Source of the DNA: an uncultured Pedobacter sp.
GTDB taxonomy: Bacteria; Bacteroidota; Bacteroidia; Sphingobacteriales; Sphingobacteriaceae
Direction: 5' to 3'
NCBI RefSeq assembly: GCF_946479715.1
Contig: NZ_CAMLHF010000063.1
Location: forward strand, 1-25,896
Length of the DNA: 25,896 nucleotides
Positions 8,067-16,461 of this stretch are shown here, in pieces. The notes below the pieces were generated by a model. That model was not told the origin of the DNA. It saw only the letters and a list, made by a program, of their open reading frames with translations, and did no database searches. How positions within the stretch are numbered: the stretch's first letter is position 1; every line of letters starts with the position of its first letter. The position numbers and the translations under genes were made by a program.

Positions 8067-10112
8067 ATGAATTTCCTATACCCAGGTTTTCTTTTCGCAC
8101 TGCTGGCAATAGCCATACCTATTGTAATTCACTTATTCAATTTCAGGAAATTTAAGAAAGTATATTTTAGTAATGTACAATTCTTAAAGGAAGCAAAGGA
8201 GCAAAATTCTTCAAGAGAAAAGCTTAAAAATTTGCTTGTACTTTTGTGTAGGATATTGGCCATTGTATTTCTTGTGCTGGCATTTGCCAGACCTTTTATC
8301 CCCTCGGGCAATAAACATAATCCAGGACAGAGAAATGTTATCAGTATATATATTGATAACTCTTATAGTATGGAGACAGTAAACAAGGAAGGTAGTTTAC
8401 TTGACGAAGCTAAAAGAAAGGCAAAGGAAATTGTCAGATCATACGACATTAATGATCAGTTTCAATTAATCACAAACGATTTTGAAGGTAAGTACCAAAG
8501 GCTGGTTAATAAAGAAGAATTTATTCAGTTGCTGGATGAAATTAAAATATCACCTGCAAATAAGACTTTGCAACAGATTCTCAACAGACAACAGGCTAGT
8601 TTTTCGGCCAGTAGAAACGAAATCTGCTATCTGCTTTCCGACTTTCAAAATAGTTTTACAGGTAATAAACCTTTAGCTACAAATAAAGAGATCAGTTATA
8701 CAGTTATTAAGTTAAATGCAAATAGCCTTCCAAATATTTCGGTTGATAGTGTTTGGAGTCTTTCTCCGGTACACCAACCAGGGCAAGCAGAGAAGGTTGT
8801 AGTTCAATTAAGGAATTATGGTGAAGAGGATGCTTCGGGTATAGCCTTAAAGCTAACCATAAACAAGCAACAAAAAGCAATTAGTAATGTAAATGTTGAG
8901 ACAGGTAAATCAGTTAATGATACTTTATCTTTTAGCGGATTAAAAACCGGATGGCAAAAAGGCGTTATTAGTATTAAGGATTTTCCATTAACATTTGATG
9001 ATGATCTGAATTTTAGTTTTAAGGTAAGTAATGAGCTAAAGGTGCTAAACATCACAGGCAATTCTTCTGATAAGTTTATAAAGGCGCTCTTTGCATCCGA
9101 TAGTTATTTTAAACTTACGGAAATGCCTGAGTCAAATATTAAATATTCCAGCTTTTCAGATTATAGTTTAATAGTTCTTAACGGACTAAAAGAACCATCG
9201 TCAGGCTTGGCTCAGCAATTAAAAGGATATGTACAAAACGGTGGATCAGTAGTTATCTTTCCTGATCTTAATGCGAATAGCAATGTTTACACTTCGTTCT
9301 TAACCGGTTTGTCGCTACCTGCGGTTCAGCAACTAAATTCGGGACCGCCGATAGCAAGCAGTATGGATTTAAAGAACTCTGTTTTTAAAGATGTGTTCGA
9401 TCAGATTCCTAAAAATATAGATCTGCCTTTGGTAAACAGGTATTTTAGTTATACTGAGCAGAATACAAGTGCTAAAGAAAGCATTTTGCAATTGCCACTA
9501 AATAGATTTCTGTTTGCAAAATATACTGCAGGGGCAGGCAAAATATATCTTTCATCCAGTTCATTGGATATTAAGGATAGCAACCTGCCTAAGCACCCGG
9601 TTTTTGTACCATTAATGTATAAAATTGCTTTTGCAAGTGCAAAAGAGCAGCCATTATATTATACAATAGGCCTCAATAATCTATTGGAAAGTGAAAAAAT
9701 TAGTCTTCTGGCTAATCAGTCATTAAAATTGGTGTCGGATAACTTTGAAGTTATTCCTGAAGTACGACAAACTGTCGGAAAAACTTTATTATATGTAGCA
9801 GATCAGGTAAAGAAATCGGGCTTTTATGAATTAAAAAAAGCAGATTCTGTTTTGGCCGTTGTAGCATTCAATGATAACCGCACCGAGTCTGATATGCATT
9901 ATGCTGCAGAAAGCGAGCTTAACAGCTTGTTTGGCAAACAAAAAGTGGCAGTATTTAATTCTAAAAAGGACGCACAATCATTAAATATCGAGGGAAAAAA
10001 TAGCAGCAGTGAATTATGGAAACTTTGCCTAATTTTAGCTATTGTTTTTTTAGCCGGTGAAATACTACTTATTAGATTCTTTAATAACATAAAAAACATA
10101 GAAATATCATGA
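8067..10112 (+). CDS. BatA-domain / von Willebrand A-domain membrane protein
   Basis: A 681-residue membrane protein of the type annotated 'BatA domain-containing protein'. The BatA N-terminus is clear: MNFLYPGFLFALLAIAIPIV, then HLFNFRKFKKVYFSNVQFLK, and a second transmembrane helix near residues 57-77. A vWA-like domain follows with a complete DxSxS metal-site start (Asp97, Ser99, Ser101 in YIDNSYSME). A long periplasmic-looking segment precedes a C-terminal transmembrane helix (about 652-671). Related Bat proteins are linked to stress and aerotolerance in Bacteroides, but the biochemical role is not settled. Its TGA overlaps the ATG of the dihydroorotase homologue (ATGA), indicating coupled translation and a shared operon. 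Confidence 0.88.
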   Translation: MNFLYPGFLFALLAIAIPIVIHLFNFRKFKKVYFSNVQFLKEAKEQNSSREKLKNLLVLLCRILAIVFLVLAFARPFIPSGNKHNPGQRNVISIYIDNSYSMETVNKEGSLLDEAKRKAKEIVRSYDINDQFQLITNDFEGKYQRLVNKEEFIQLLDEIKISPANKTLQQILNRQQASFSASRNEICYLLSDFQNSFTGNKPLATNKEISYTVIKLNANSLPNISVDSVWSLSPVHQPGQAEKVVVQLRNYGEEDASGIALKLTINKQQKAISNVNVETGKSVNDTLSFSGLKTGWQKGVISIKDFPLTFDDDLNFSFKVSNELKVLNITGNSSDKFIKALFASDSYFKLTEMPESNIKYSSFSDYSLIVLNGLKEPSSGLAQQLKGYVQNGGSVVIFPDLNANSNVYTSFLTGLSLPAVQQLNSGPPIASSMDLKNSVFKDVFDQIPKNIDLPLVNRYFSYTEQNTSAKESILQLPLNRFLFAKYTAGAGKIYLSSSSLDIKDSNLPKHPVFVPLMYKIAFASAKEQPLYYTIGLNNLLESEKISLLANQSLKLVSDNFEVIPEVRQTVGKTLLYVADQVKKSGFYELKKADSVLAVVAFNDNRTESDMHYAAESELNSLFGKQKVAVFNSKKDAQSLNIEGKNSSSELWKLCLILAIVFLAGEILLIRFFNNIKNIEIS

Positions 10113-11371
10113 ACCTTCTTATCACGGGTATAGTTATTGCCGATCCAAACAGCCAGTTCAATCAAAAGAAATGTGATGTTCGTGTAGAACAAGGAAAGAT
10201 AACGGCTATAGGAAACAACCTTGCTCCTTCCAAAAATGAGCAGGTTTTTGATGGCAAAGATGCTGTTCTTTCGCCGGGTTTCTTTGATTTAAACTGTTCA
10301 ATCGGTGATCCAGGTTTCGAAACCAAAGAAGATATTAATACGGCAACTGAAGCTGCTAAAGCAGGTGGGTTTACAGGGATCGCTGTTTTGCCAAACACTA
10401 AGCCTGTAGTGCAATCTAAGGCCGAGGTGGAATACATTATTAACAGGGCAAAAAACAACCTGGTAGATGTGATGCCAATAGGAGCAGTTAGTCAGGGACT
10501 GGAAGGTAAAGAGCTTGCAGAATTGTACGATATGAAGCAGGCCGGTGCAGTAGCATTTTCTGATGGAGGAAAGGCAATTGTTGACGATGGCTTTATGAGT
10601 CGCGCTTTACAATACACCCAGGGTTTTAACGGACTTCTAATGGTATATCCTGAGAATAAATCCATCGCAGGAAAATCGCAGATTAACGAAAGCAAAACCA
10701 GTGTATTATTGGGGATGAAAGGATTGCCTTCATTGGCTGAAGAAATGCACATTAGCCGTGATATCTTTTTAGCTACTTACCATAATGCTCCTGTACATAT
10801 TAGTAATATTTCAACCGCAGGTTCTGTAGCGCTTATAAAGAAAGCTAAAAAGGATGGTGTTAAAATCACATGTGATGTAGCTGCACATCACCTGGTATTT
10901 ACAGAAGAGCTACTGAATGATTTTGATAGTAATTATAAAGTTAAGCCGCCTTTGCGAGGTAAAGCTGATGTGAAGGCATTACTTACGGGGTTAAAAGACG
11001 GAACTATTGATGCAGTAGGATCACAGCATCGCCCGCACGAAATCGAATTTAAGGATGTTGAATTTGAAATCGCATCATACGGTATCATTGCCTTGCAAAC
11101 TGTTTTACCTTTACTTATTAAAGCCGGGCTTGATGCAACGCAGATAGCCGAGAAGCTTTCTATAAATCCCCGTAAATTATTAGGACTTACAGTTCCTGTG
11201 ATTGAAGAAGGTACTGAAGCTAACTTTACAGTGTATAACGCTGCTTTACAATGGGAGTATAATGTTGCCAGTAACTATTCTAAATCTGCCAATTCTCCAC
11301 TATTAAATAAAAAACTGACCGGTAAAGTTCAACTGGTATTTAATAACAAACAATTACAATCATATGGATAA
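10109..11371 (+). CDS. Dihydroorotase-family protein, probably catalytically inactive (PyrC'-like)
   Basis: A 420-residue protein with the class I dihydroorotase fold along its whole length (LSPGFFDL, VLPNTKPVVQS, AFSDGGKAI, HISNISTAG, AAHHLVFTEE, ASYGIIALQTVLPLL). Active enzymes have HxH just after PGFID; here residues 60-64 are DLNCS, so Asn62 and Ser64 replace the two metal-binding histidines. The usual TDHAPH becomes SQHRPH, with Gln306 replacing the catalytic Asp. FSDDG becomes FSDGG. His230 and His260/261 remain. A conventional metal-dependent reaction is therefore unlikely. Known inactive homologues (PyrC' in Pseudomonas) serve as structural partners of aspartate transcarbamoylase, and something similar is possible here. 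It overlaps the BatA-like gene by 4 bases and the next gene by 8. Automatic annotation would probably label it plain pyrC. Confidence 0.85.
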   Translation: MNLLITGIVIADPNSQFNQKKCDVRVEQGKITAIGNNLAPSKNEQVFDGKDAVLSPGFFDLNCSIGDPGFETKEDINTATEAAKAGGFTGIAVLPNTKPVVQSKAEVEYIINRAKNNLVDVMPIGAVSQGLEGKELAELYDMKQAGAVAFSDGGKAIVDDGFMSRALQYTQGFNGLLMVYPENKSIAGKSQINESKTSVLLGMKGLPSLAEEMHISRDIFLATYHNAPVHISNISTAGSVALIKKAKKDGVKITCDVAAHHLVFTEELLNDFDSNYKVKPPLRGKADVKALLTGLKDGTIDAVGSQHRPHEIEFKDVEFEIASYGIIALQTVLPLLIKAGLDATQIAEKLSINPRKLLGLTVPVIEEGTEANFTVYNAALQWEYNVASNYSKSANSPLLNKKLTGKVQLVFNNKQLQSYG

Positions 11372-12041
11372 TCATGTAAAAGTAGCATTAATTGCATCGT
11401 TAGATAAATTTGCTGCAGTATCTGGTAATGACTCGGTTAAGTTAGAGGAAAGCCTTGTTGAAGTGTTTAGCAAAGACCTTGGTTTTATAGAGAAAGTTGA
11501 AGAGTTTGATGAAGTTTTTGATGAGCATCCATCATTTGAGGAGCTTAGAGAAGTATTCTTCGATTTGTTGATGATTAATTTCTTTTCTATTGATATTAAA
11601 AAACTTGAAGAAGATTATCTTGACTCTGAAGAGTGGCTAAGGATTGAAGAAGAAACAATAGATAGAGGAACTGAATTGTTAAATCTTTTGTTGTATATCA
11701 ATGAATGTCATGATGAGCGTATAAAACCTGAATTAGGCGATTTCCTTAAAGAATTCTTATTGGTTGAGGAAGATGAGTTTCAGGATGAATTCCACATTTA
11801 TGAAGATCTGATCAGCAACCAGCAATTGATTGAAGGAAGTGTTGAGGATATTTGCAGTCATGCCGGGATGATAGATTTGGGTGAAGAAATGGAAGAGCTT
11901 TTTGTTCCTTTCATGGTTTTCTTCCATCAACCTAAGGCCAACGATAAGATCATTAAAGAGCTTGAGGAATTTAGTGCAAACAAGGAGTTTGATATTGCGG
12001 TGTATACCTTAATTGCTAATTTTAATGCAGCTACAGCTTAG
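11364..12041 (+). CDS. Highly acidic conserved-looking protein of unknown function
   Basis: A 225-residue protein with no family I recognise. It is strikingly rich in Glu and Asp throughout (for example EKVEEFDEVFDEHPSFEELR and LLVEEDEFQDEFHIYEDL), has few basic residues and looks mainly helical. There is no signal peptide or transmembrane segment, so it is presumably cytosolic. Its ATG lies inside the last codons of the dihydroorotase homologue (8-base overlap), so translation is coupled and the two may act together. Candidate roles such as an adaptor or chaperone-like partner are speculation. It is a real gene: an intact frame, operon overlap, and composition consistent along its length. 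Confidence 0.75.
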   Translation: MDNHVKVALIASLDKFAAVSGNDSVKLEESLVEVFSKDLGFIEKVEEFDEVFDEHPSFEELREVFFDLLMINFFSIDIKKLEEDYLDSEEWLRIEEETIDRGTELLNLLLYINECHDERIKPELGDFLKEFLLVEEDEFQDEFHIYEDLISNQQLIEGSVEDICSHAGMIDLGEEMEELFVPFMVFFHQPKANDKIIKELEEFSANKEFDIAVYTLIANFNAATA

Positions 12042-12093
12042 GCAGTAGCTTTTATTATTAACTTATATATTAACGTTTATTTAAAACTTTCAA

Positions 12094-12639
12094 ATGGAAG
12101 AAGTAGTAGTTGAACCCAAAAAGAATCCAAATATGCTTGCGTTTAAAAGCGCAATAGCGTATTCCGTTTATTTCCTTGTGCTTATGTTTGTGATGAAGTG
12201 GCTAGGAGTTGATCAGAACAGCCCGAATACCACTGTAACAGAGAAAATCATATACTCGCTGGCTTCCTATATTCCATTTATTATGGCTGTTGTATTTGTG
12301 CAAACTACATACAAAAAGGAATTAGGTGGATACATAAGCTTTGGCAAAGCTTTTTCTTCGGGCTTTAAAGTAGCTGCATATGCAGGATTGTTTATAGCTG
12401 TATTTACTATCCTTTATTATAAGGTTTTAGACACAAATGCTTTTAATCAGCTAATGGATTCAGCAAAAGCTGCGGCCGGTGACGATGAGAACAAGGTTAA
12501 AGGTGTAGAGATGATGAGGCCTTATATGATCTTTTTTATAGGATTTGGAGTAGCCGTGAGTTATACGATATATGGTTTGATTATCAGTTTAATTGGCGCA
12601 GCTGTAATTAAAAAAGAACAACCTCTTTATGAGGAGTAA
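12094..12639 (+). CDS. DUF4199 family membrane protein
   Basis: A 181-residue integral membrane protein with four hydrophobic helices at about 17-37, 55-75, 92-112 and 143-172, and short charged termini (MEEVVVEPKKN at the start, KKEQPLYEE at the end). The spacing of helices and the sequence between them (YKKELGGYISFGKAFSSGFK) fit DUF4199, a Bacteroidota family of unknown function. It follows the acidic protein after 52 bases and is the last plus-strand gene before a strong terminator. It is probably the end of the cluster that starts with the BatA-like or transpeptidase gene. Confidence 0.8.
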   Translation: MEEVVVEPKKNPNMLAFKSAIAYSVYFLVLMFVMKWLGVDQNSPNTTVTEKIIYSLASYIPFIMAVVFVQTTYKKELGGYISFGKAFSSGFKVAAYAGLFIAVFTILYYKVLDTNAFNQLMDSAKAAAGDDENKVKGVEMMRPYMIFFIGFGVAVSYTIYGLIISLIGAAVIKKEQPLYEE

Positions 12640-12653
12640 GCTGTAGTGAATAA

Positions 12654-12704
12654 ATATTAAATAAGAAAGGCAGCAATATTATTGCTGCCTTTCTTATTTA
12701 ATAT
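12654..12704. terminator. Bidirectional intrinsic terminator between convergent genes
   Basis: Perfect 24-base arms (12654-12677 and 12681-12704) are separated by only ATT. The G+C-rich core is GGCAGCAAT, with A-rich and T-rich outer parts on either side, so it can terminate transcripts from both directions: the DUF4199 gene from the left and the DUF1080 gene from the right. Confidence 0.85.
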
Positions 12705-12725
12705 CCTAATTGATATTTTCTTCTA

Positions 12726-13496
12726 TTACAGGTTTCTGATCCAGATGTTACGGAAACTCAATGGCTCACTAGGATCTCCATGAGATTGTAACTTAATTGG
12801 CGCAGGGCCATGAGCTTGTCTGTATGCAGGAGCTCCGATATATTGCGTTGGCCCCAATAATGTAGTATTATCCTGAACCAATACTCCGTTAAATAACACG
12901 GTAACTCTGGCAGGCGTTTTTACAGTTTTGTCTTCATTAAATGTAGGTGCAGTCCAGATTACATCGTAACTGTTCCATTCTCCAGGTTTGCGGGTTGGGT
13001 TAGCAAGCGGTACAAATTGTTTGTAAATACTTGCAGCTTGTCCATTTGTATAGGTGTCGTTTTTATAAGAGTCAAGAATTTGCAATTCGTAACCAGCATC
13101 ACCTTTACCAATAGAAGCAAGGAAAAGTCCGCTATTGCCTCTACCTTGTCCTTTGCCAGTGATATTTGCAGGCACACGCCACTCCAGGTGTAATTGGTAG
13201 TTGCCAAATGATTCTTTGGTTTCTATGTTTCCCGATTTTTTATTTACAGTAAATACTTTGTTGGCAACAGTCCATGCAGCAGGTTTTGATCTGTCTTCAG
13301 TCATTACCCATTGGTCAAGGTTTTTGCCGTCAAAAAGTATAATAGCATCAGAAGGAGGGGCTATTGTAAGCTCCGGTGTTGATACTACTTTAGGAACTGG
13401 AGTATATACTTCGGTGTCTTCAGGTTTTGCATCTTGAGCCTGAACAATGTTAATTCCTGCCATCATTAATGTAGCAAGGATAACTGATTTACGCAT
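12726..13496 (-). CDS. Secreted DUF1080 (3-keto-disaccharide hydrolase / LamG-like) protein
   Basis: A secreted protein of 256 residues with a signal peptide (MRKSVILATLMMAGINIVQA, then Q). The mature part matches the DUF1080 beta-sandwich family: ILFDGKNLDQWVM near the start, then FGNYQLHLEWRVP, GNSGLFLA, YELQILDSYKNDTY and GEWNSYDVIWTAP, ending in SFRNIWIRNL. Some members hydrolyse 3-keto-glycosides; others bind carbohydrate, and the reaction cannot be chosen from sequence alone. An upstream in-frame ATG at 13505 adds only three residues; the 13496 start gives the more typical signal peptide. It is a single-gene unit convergent with the preceding cluster. Confidence 0.88.
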   Translation of the reverse strand: MRKSVILATLMMAGINIVQAQDAKPEDTEVYTPVPKVVSTPELTIAPPSDAIILFDGKNLDQWVMTEDRSKPAAWTVANKVFTVNKKSGNIETKESFGNYQLHLEWRVPANITGKGQGRGNSGLFLASIGKGDAGYELQILDSYKNDTYTNGQAASIYKQFVPLANPTRKPGEWNSYDVIWTAPTFNEDKTVKTPARVTVLFNGVLVQDNTTLLGPTQYIGAPAYRQAHGPAPIKLQSHGDPSEPLSFRNIWIRNL

Positions 13497-13530
13497 GTTT
13501 ATCATTGTGTGATTTAATTTAATAACTATT

Positions 13531-13538
13531 CAAATTTA
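13531..13538 (-). promoter_or_regulatory. Bacteroidota -7 element for the DUF1080 gene
   Basis: On the minus strand the sequence is TAAATTTG, an exact TAnnTTTG match, about 35 bases before the start codon at 13496. No TTG at -33 was found. Confidence 0.4.
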
Positions 13539-13664
13539 TAATTAAATGGGATTAATTATAGTAATTCTCTAAGTATTTATTGGGAACGGCTAATATTGTT
13601 ACAGTTTGATTCTAACAGATGCATTACGAATATGATGCATATAATGGGGCTCAGATGGTGGCAG

Positions 13665-13702
13665 AACTTAACAATATTGCATATATGCATATTTGTTAAG
13701 TT
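13665..13702. promoter_or_regulatory. 38-bp operator-like palindrome
   Basis: The outer arms AACTTAACAA (13665-13674) and TTGTTAAGTT (13693-13702) are perfect, and the centre TGCATATATGCA (13678-13689) is a second perfect palindrome on the same axis. It ends five bases before the -7 element of the glycosyltransferase operon, so it covers the -33 region. This placement suits a dimeric regulator. No poly-T follows, so a terminator is unlikely. Confidence 0.55.
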
Positions 13703-13707
13703 TTAAG

Positions 13708-13715
13708 TAAGTTTG
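13708..13715 (+). promoter_or_regulatory. -7 promoter element (TAAGTTTG) for the glycosyltransferase-dxr-rseP run
   Basis: An exact TAnnTTTG match 26 bases before the ATG at 13742. The expected -33 position is occupied by the 38-bp palindrome and has no TTG at 17-23 bases, which suggests that an activator may be needed. Confidence 0.45.
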
Positions 13716-13741
13716 CACAGTTTTAAGCGTTGTAATCACAC

Positions 13742-14695
13742 ATGGATATTTCTGTTGTAATCCCCCTATATAATGAAGAAGAATCGTTACCTGAATTAAC
13801 TTCATGGATTGCTAAGGTAATGCAGGAGCATAACTTTAGTTATGAGGTTCTTTTTGTTGACGATGGAAGTACTGATGCCTCCTGGAGCATAATCGAAGAT
13901 TTAAAGCAACAATATAGCTCAGTAAAAGGAATTAAATTCAGAAGAAACTATGGTAAATCTGCCGCTTTAAATGTTGCTTTTGAGGCTGCACAGGGTGATG
14001 TAATAATTACTATGGATGCTGATTTACAGGATAGTCCGGATGAGATACCTGAGCTTTTCCGTCGGATAAAAGAGGAAAAGTTTGATATTATATCCGGCTG
14101 GAAAAAGAAACGTTACGATCCGATTACCAAAACTATACCTACCAAGCTCTTTAATGCAGCCACCCGCAAGATGTCGGGCATTCAATTAAATGATTTTAAT
14201 TGCGGTTTAAAAGCTTACCGTAATGATGTGGTTAAAACCATTGAAGTCTACGGCGAGATGCACCGTTATATTCCTGTAATTGCAAAATGGGCAGGATTTA
14301 AGAATATCGGAGAACAGGTAGTAGAACATAGGGCACGTAAATATGGGGTTACCAAGTTTGGAATGAGCCGTTTTGTTAACGGATTTCTAGACCTCTTGTC
14401 TATCTTTTTTGTAGGCAAATTTGGCAAACGTCCGATGCACTTTTTTGGTTCGTTAGGGGTGCTGAGTTTTGTAGTGGGAACATTTATGGCCTTATGGCTT
14501 ATTGGCGTTAAGTTATATCATATATCTATGGCCATTCCGTATAAAAGGGATGTAACGGATCAACCATTGTTCTATATTGCTTTGGTGGCCATAATACTTG
14601 GTTCTCAATTGTTTTTAACTGGTTTTGTTGCAGAACTGGTTACCAGAAATGCACCAGAGCGTAATCAATATTTAATAGAAAAGGAGATTTTATAA
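13742..14695 (+). CDS. Family 2 glycosyltransferase, polyprenyl-phosphate (DPM1/GtrB-like) type
   Basis: A 317-residue inner-membrane glycosyltransferase that would move a sugar from a nucleotide donor onto a lipid carrier such as undecaprenyl phosphate. The GT-A catalytic domain comes first, with VVIPLYNEEES, VDDGSTD (Asp40-Asp45) and MDADLQDSPDEIP (Asp92, Asp94). The RYDPITK and FNCGLKAYRNDV regions are typical of DPM1/GtrB relatives. Two C-terminal transmembrane helices follow (about 232-257 and 273-300). It is the first gene of a seven-gene co-directional run and is 3 bases from the next glycosyltransferase. The family is secure; the sugar and acceptor are unknown. Confidence 0.92.
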   Translation: MDISVVIPLYNEEESLPELTSWIAKVMQEHNFSYEVLFVDDGSTDASWSIIEDLKQQYSSVKGIKFRRNYGKSAALNVAFEAAQGDVIITMDADLQDSPDEIPELFRRIKEEKFDIISGWKKKRYDPITKTIPTKLFNAATRKMSGIQLNDFNCGLKAYRNDVVKTIEVYGEMHRYIPVIAKWAGFKNIGEQVVEHRARKYGVTKFGMSRFVNGFLDLLSIFFVGKFGKRPMHFFGSLGVLSFVVGTFMALWLIGVKLYHISMAIPYKRDVTDQPLFYIALVAIILGSQLFLTGFVAELVTRNAPERNQYLIEKEIL

Positions 14696-14698
14696 CAA

Positions 14699-15667
14699 AT
14701 GTTTTTTTCGATTATAATCCCTCTTTACAATCGCCCTCAGGAGATTGATGAATTGCTAGCTACGCTTACCAGGCAAACTTATACCCAATTCGAAGTATTG
14801 GTAATTGAGGATGGTTCTGTAAATGATGCTAAGGCTATTGTTGATAAATATGCCAACTCACTTGATGTAAAATATTTCTTTAAACCTAACGAGGGACAAG
14901 GATTTTCGCGTAATTATGGGTTTGAAAGGGCCAAAGGCGATTTCTTCGTAATTTTTGATTCCGATTGTTTGATCCCTGAGGATTACCTTGAGATAGTAAA
15001 GGATTATCTTTTTGAACATAAACTGGATGCTTATGGTGGGCCCGATGCTGCACACCAAAGTTTTACTCCGGTACAAAAGGCCATCAGTTATGCTATGACT
15101 TCTCCATTTACAACCGGAGGGATAAGAGGCAATAAAAAGCATATCGGACAATTTCATCCCCGTAGTTTTAACATGGGCGTATCCAGAGAAGTATGGGAAA
15201 AAGTTGGCGGCTTTATATTAACTAGATTGGGAGAGGACATCGAATATAGTATTCGTATCCACGAGCACGGCTTTAAGATTGGTTTAATCCCCGCAGCCAG
15301 AGTTTTTCATAAAAGACGTACAAGTTTTAGCCAGTTCTATAAGCAGCTGCACTTTTTTGGCAGGGCAAGGATAAATATTTATAAACATTTCCCTTCCGAA
15401 TTGAAATTGGTACATTTCTTTCCGGCAGCATTTACATGTGCAGTAATATTTACTGTGCTTATTAATATATTTTATTGGCCTTTAGCATTCATTTGTAACT
15501 TTGTAATGCTGATATACTTTATGTTGATATTTTTTCACTCATGGCAGGTTAATAAGTCATTAAAAGTTGCATTTTTGAGCATTATTGCTGCGTTCATTCA
15601 GCTAACAGCCTACGGTTTGGGTTTTATGCAGGATTTTATTAAAAGAGTAGTATTTAAACAACAATGA
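14699..15667 (+). CDS. Family 2 glycosyltransferase, membrane-associated
   Basis: A 322-residue GT-A glycosyltransferase. It has IIIPLYNRPQEIDELLATL at the N-terminus, then VIEDGS (Glu37-Asp38), FDSDC (the DxD-type metal site, Asp87 and Asp89), and the acceptor-side LGEDIEYSIRIHEHGFK. Two or more hydrophobic helices occupy the C-terminal part (about 240-300). It starts three bases after the preceding glycosyltransferase and overlaps the next membrane gene by ATGA, so the three are co-translated. Together they probably build or modify a surface glycan or glycolipid; donor and product cannot be read from the sequence. Confidence 0.9.
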   Translation: MFFSIIIPLYNRPQEIDELLATLTRQTYTQFEVLVIEDGSVNDAKAIVDKYANSLDVKYFFKPNEGQGFSRNYGFERAKGDFFVIFDSDCLIPEDYLEIVKDYLFEHKLDAYGGPDAAHQSFTPVQKAISYAMTSPFTTGGIRGNKKHIGQFHPRSFNMGVSREVWEKVGGFILTRLGEDIEYSIRIHEHGFKIGLIPAARVFHKRRTSFSQFYKQLHFFGRARINIYKHFPSELKLVHFFPAAFTCAVIFTVLINIFYWPLAFICNFVMLIYFMLIFFHSWQVNKSLKVAFLSIIAAFIQLTAYGLGFMQDFIKRVVFKQQ

Positions 15668-16452
15668 TAGAATTTTTAAAGGAGAGTACATTTGCTGTAA
15701 ATGAGGTGATTAGCAAGGCCTGGACAGTGACCAAAAGGAATTACTTTTCTATTGCCACGCTGTGCTTTTTGATGTTTATTACTTCTAATGCTTCGGGCTT
15801 AATGGCATTCTTTTTAAAGGATGTGAGTAAGGGATTGAGCATATTGATGGCTTTCATCTTTGTGATGTTCTATTTTACCATCAATCTATCACTGTTTAAA
15901 TATATTTTCCATTTACTTGATGATGAAGAGCATGATGTAAGCATTGTAAGTACCATTCCCACAAGAAAACAAATTATCAGATTCCTGGTGGCAACGCTTT
16001 ACTTTATGCTTTGTATTGTAGGCGTGTATTCGATAGTAGTATTAATCGCTTTTCCTTTTATATACACAGGCATAAAAATGGAAGTTATAACCAATGTGGC
16101 TATTTCTGTTGGGGTAATTGCAATATTCATTACATGGATCCGCATTTCTTTCTTCCCGTTTTTTATAATCGATAAAGATTTACCTCCATTTCTATCTATA
16201 AAGCTTAGCTTAGCCACAACAAAAGGCAACTTTACAAAGATTTTTCTGCTTTTATTAGTGCTATTAAGTTTTCACCTGCTTTATTTGTTTTTTAGTTACA
16301 TACACTGGCCGGTGTTCTCATTCTTTATAAATATTTTGAGCTCCTTTATTATTGTTCCGTTATCAAGTGTGGCTTTAACTATTGCTTATCGTAAAATGAT
16401 GAGTGAATATAAGGGAGATGCTGAGCCTGATATTATACATAACATAGTTTAA
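15664..16452 (+). CDS. Polytopic membrane protein of unknown function
   Basis: A 262-residue protein dominated by about six long hydrophobic helices, with short basic or acidic loops (LDDEEHDVSIVSTIPTRKQ, IDKDLPPFLSIKL). I recognise no catalytic motif. The overall plan of an N-terminal amphipathic stretch, paired helices and a soluble tail (KMMSEYKGDAEPD) resembles small integral-membrane families such as DUF975-like or GlpQ-membrane-domain-like proteins, but this is a guess. Its ATG overlaps the stop of the second glycosyltransferase, so it probably serves the same pathway, for example as a membrane partner or transporter-like subunit. Confidence 0.7.
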   Translation: MIEFLKESTFAVNEVISKAWTVTKRNYFSIATLCFLMFITSNASGLMAFFLKDVSKGLSILMAFIFVMFYFTINLSLFKYIFHLLDDEEHDVSIVSTIPTRKQIIRFLVATLYFMLCIVGVYSIVVLIAFPFIYTGIKMEVITNVAISVGVIAIFITWIRISFFPFFIIDKDLPPFLSIKLSLATTKGNFTKIFLLLLVLLSFHLLYLFFSYIHWPVFSFFINILSSFIIVPLSSVALTIAYRKMMSEYKGDAEPDIIHNIV

Positions 16453-16461
16453 ACAGAACTT

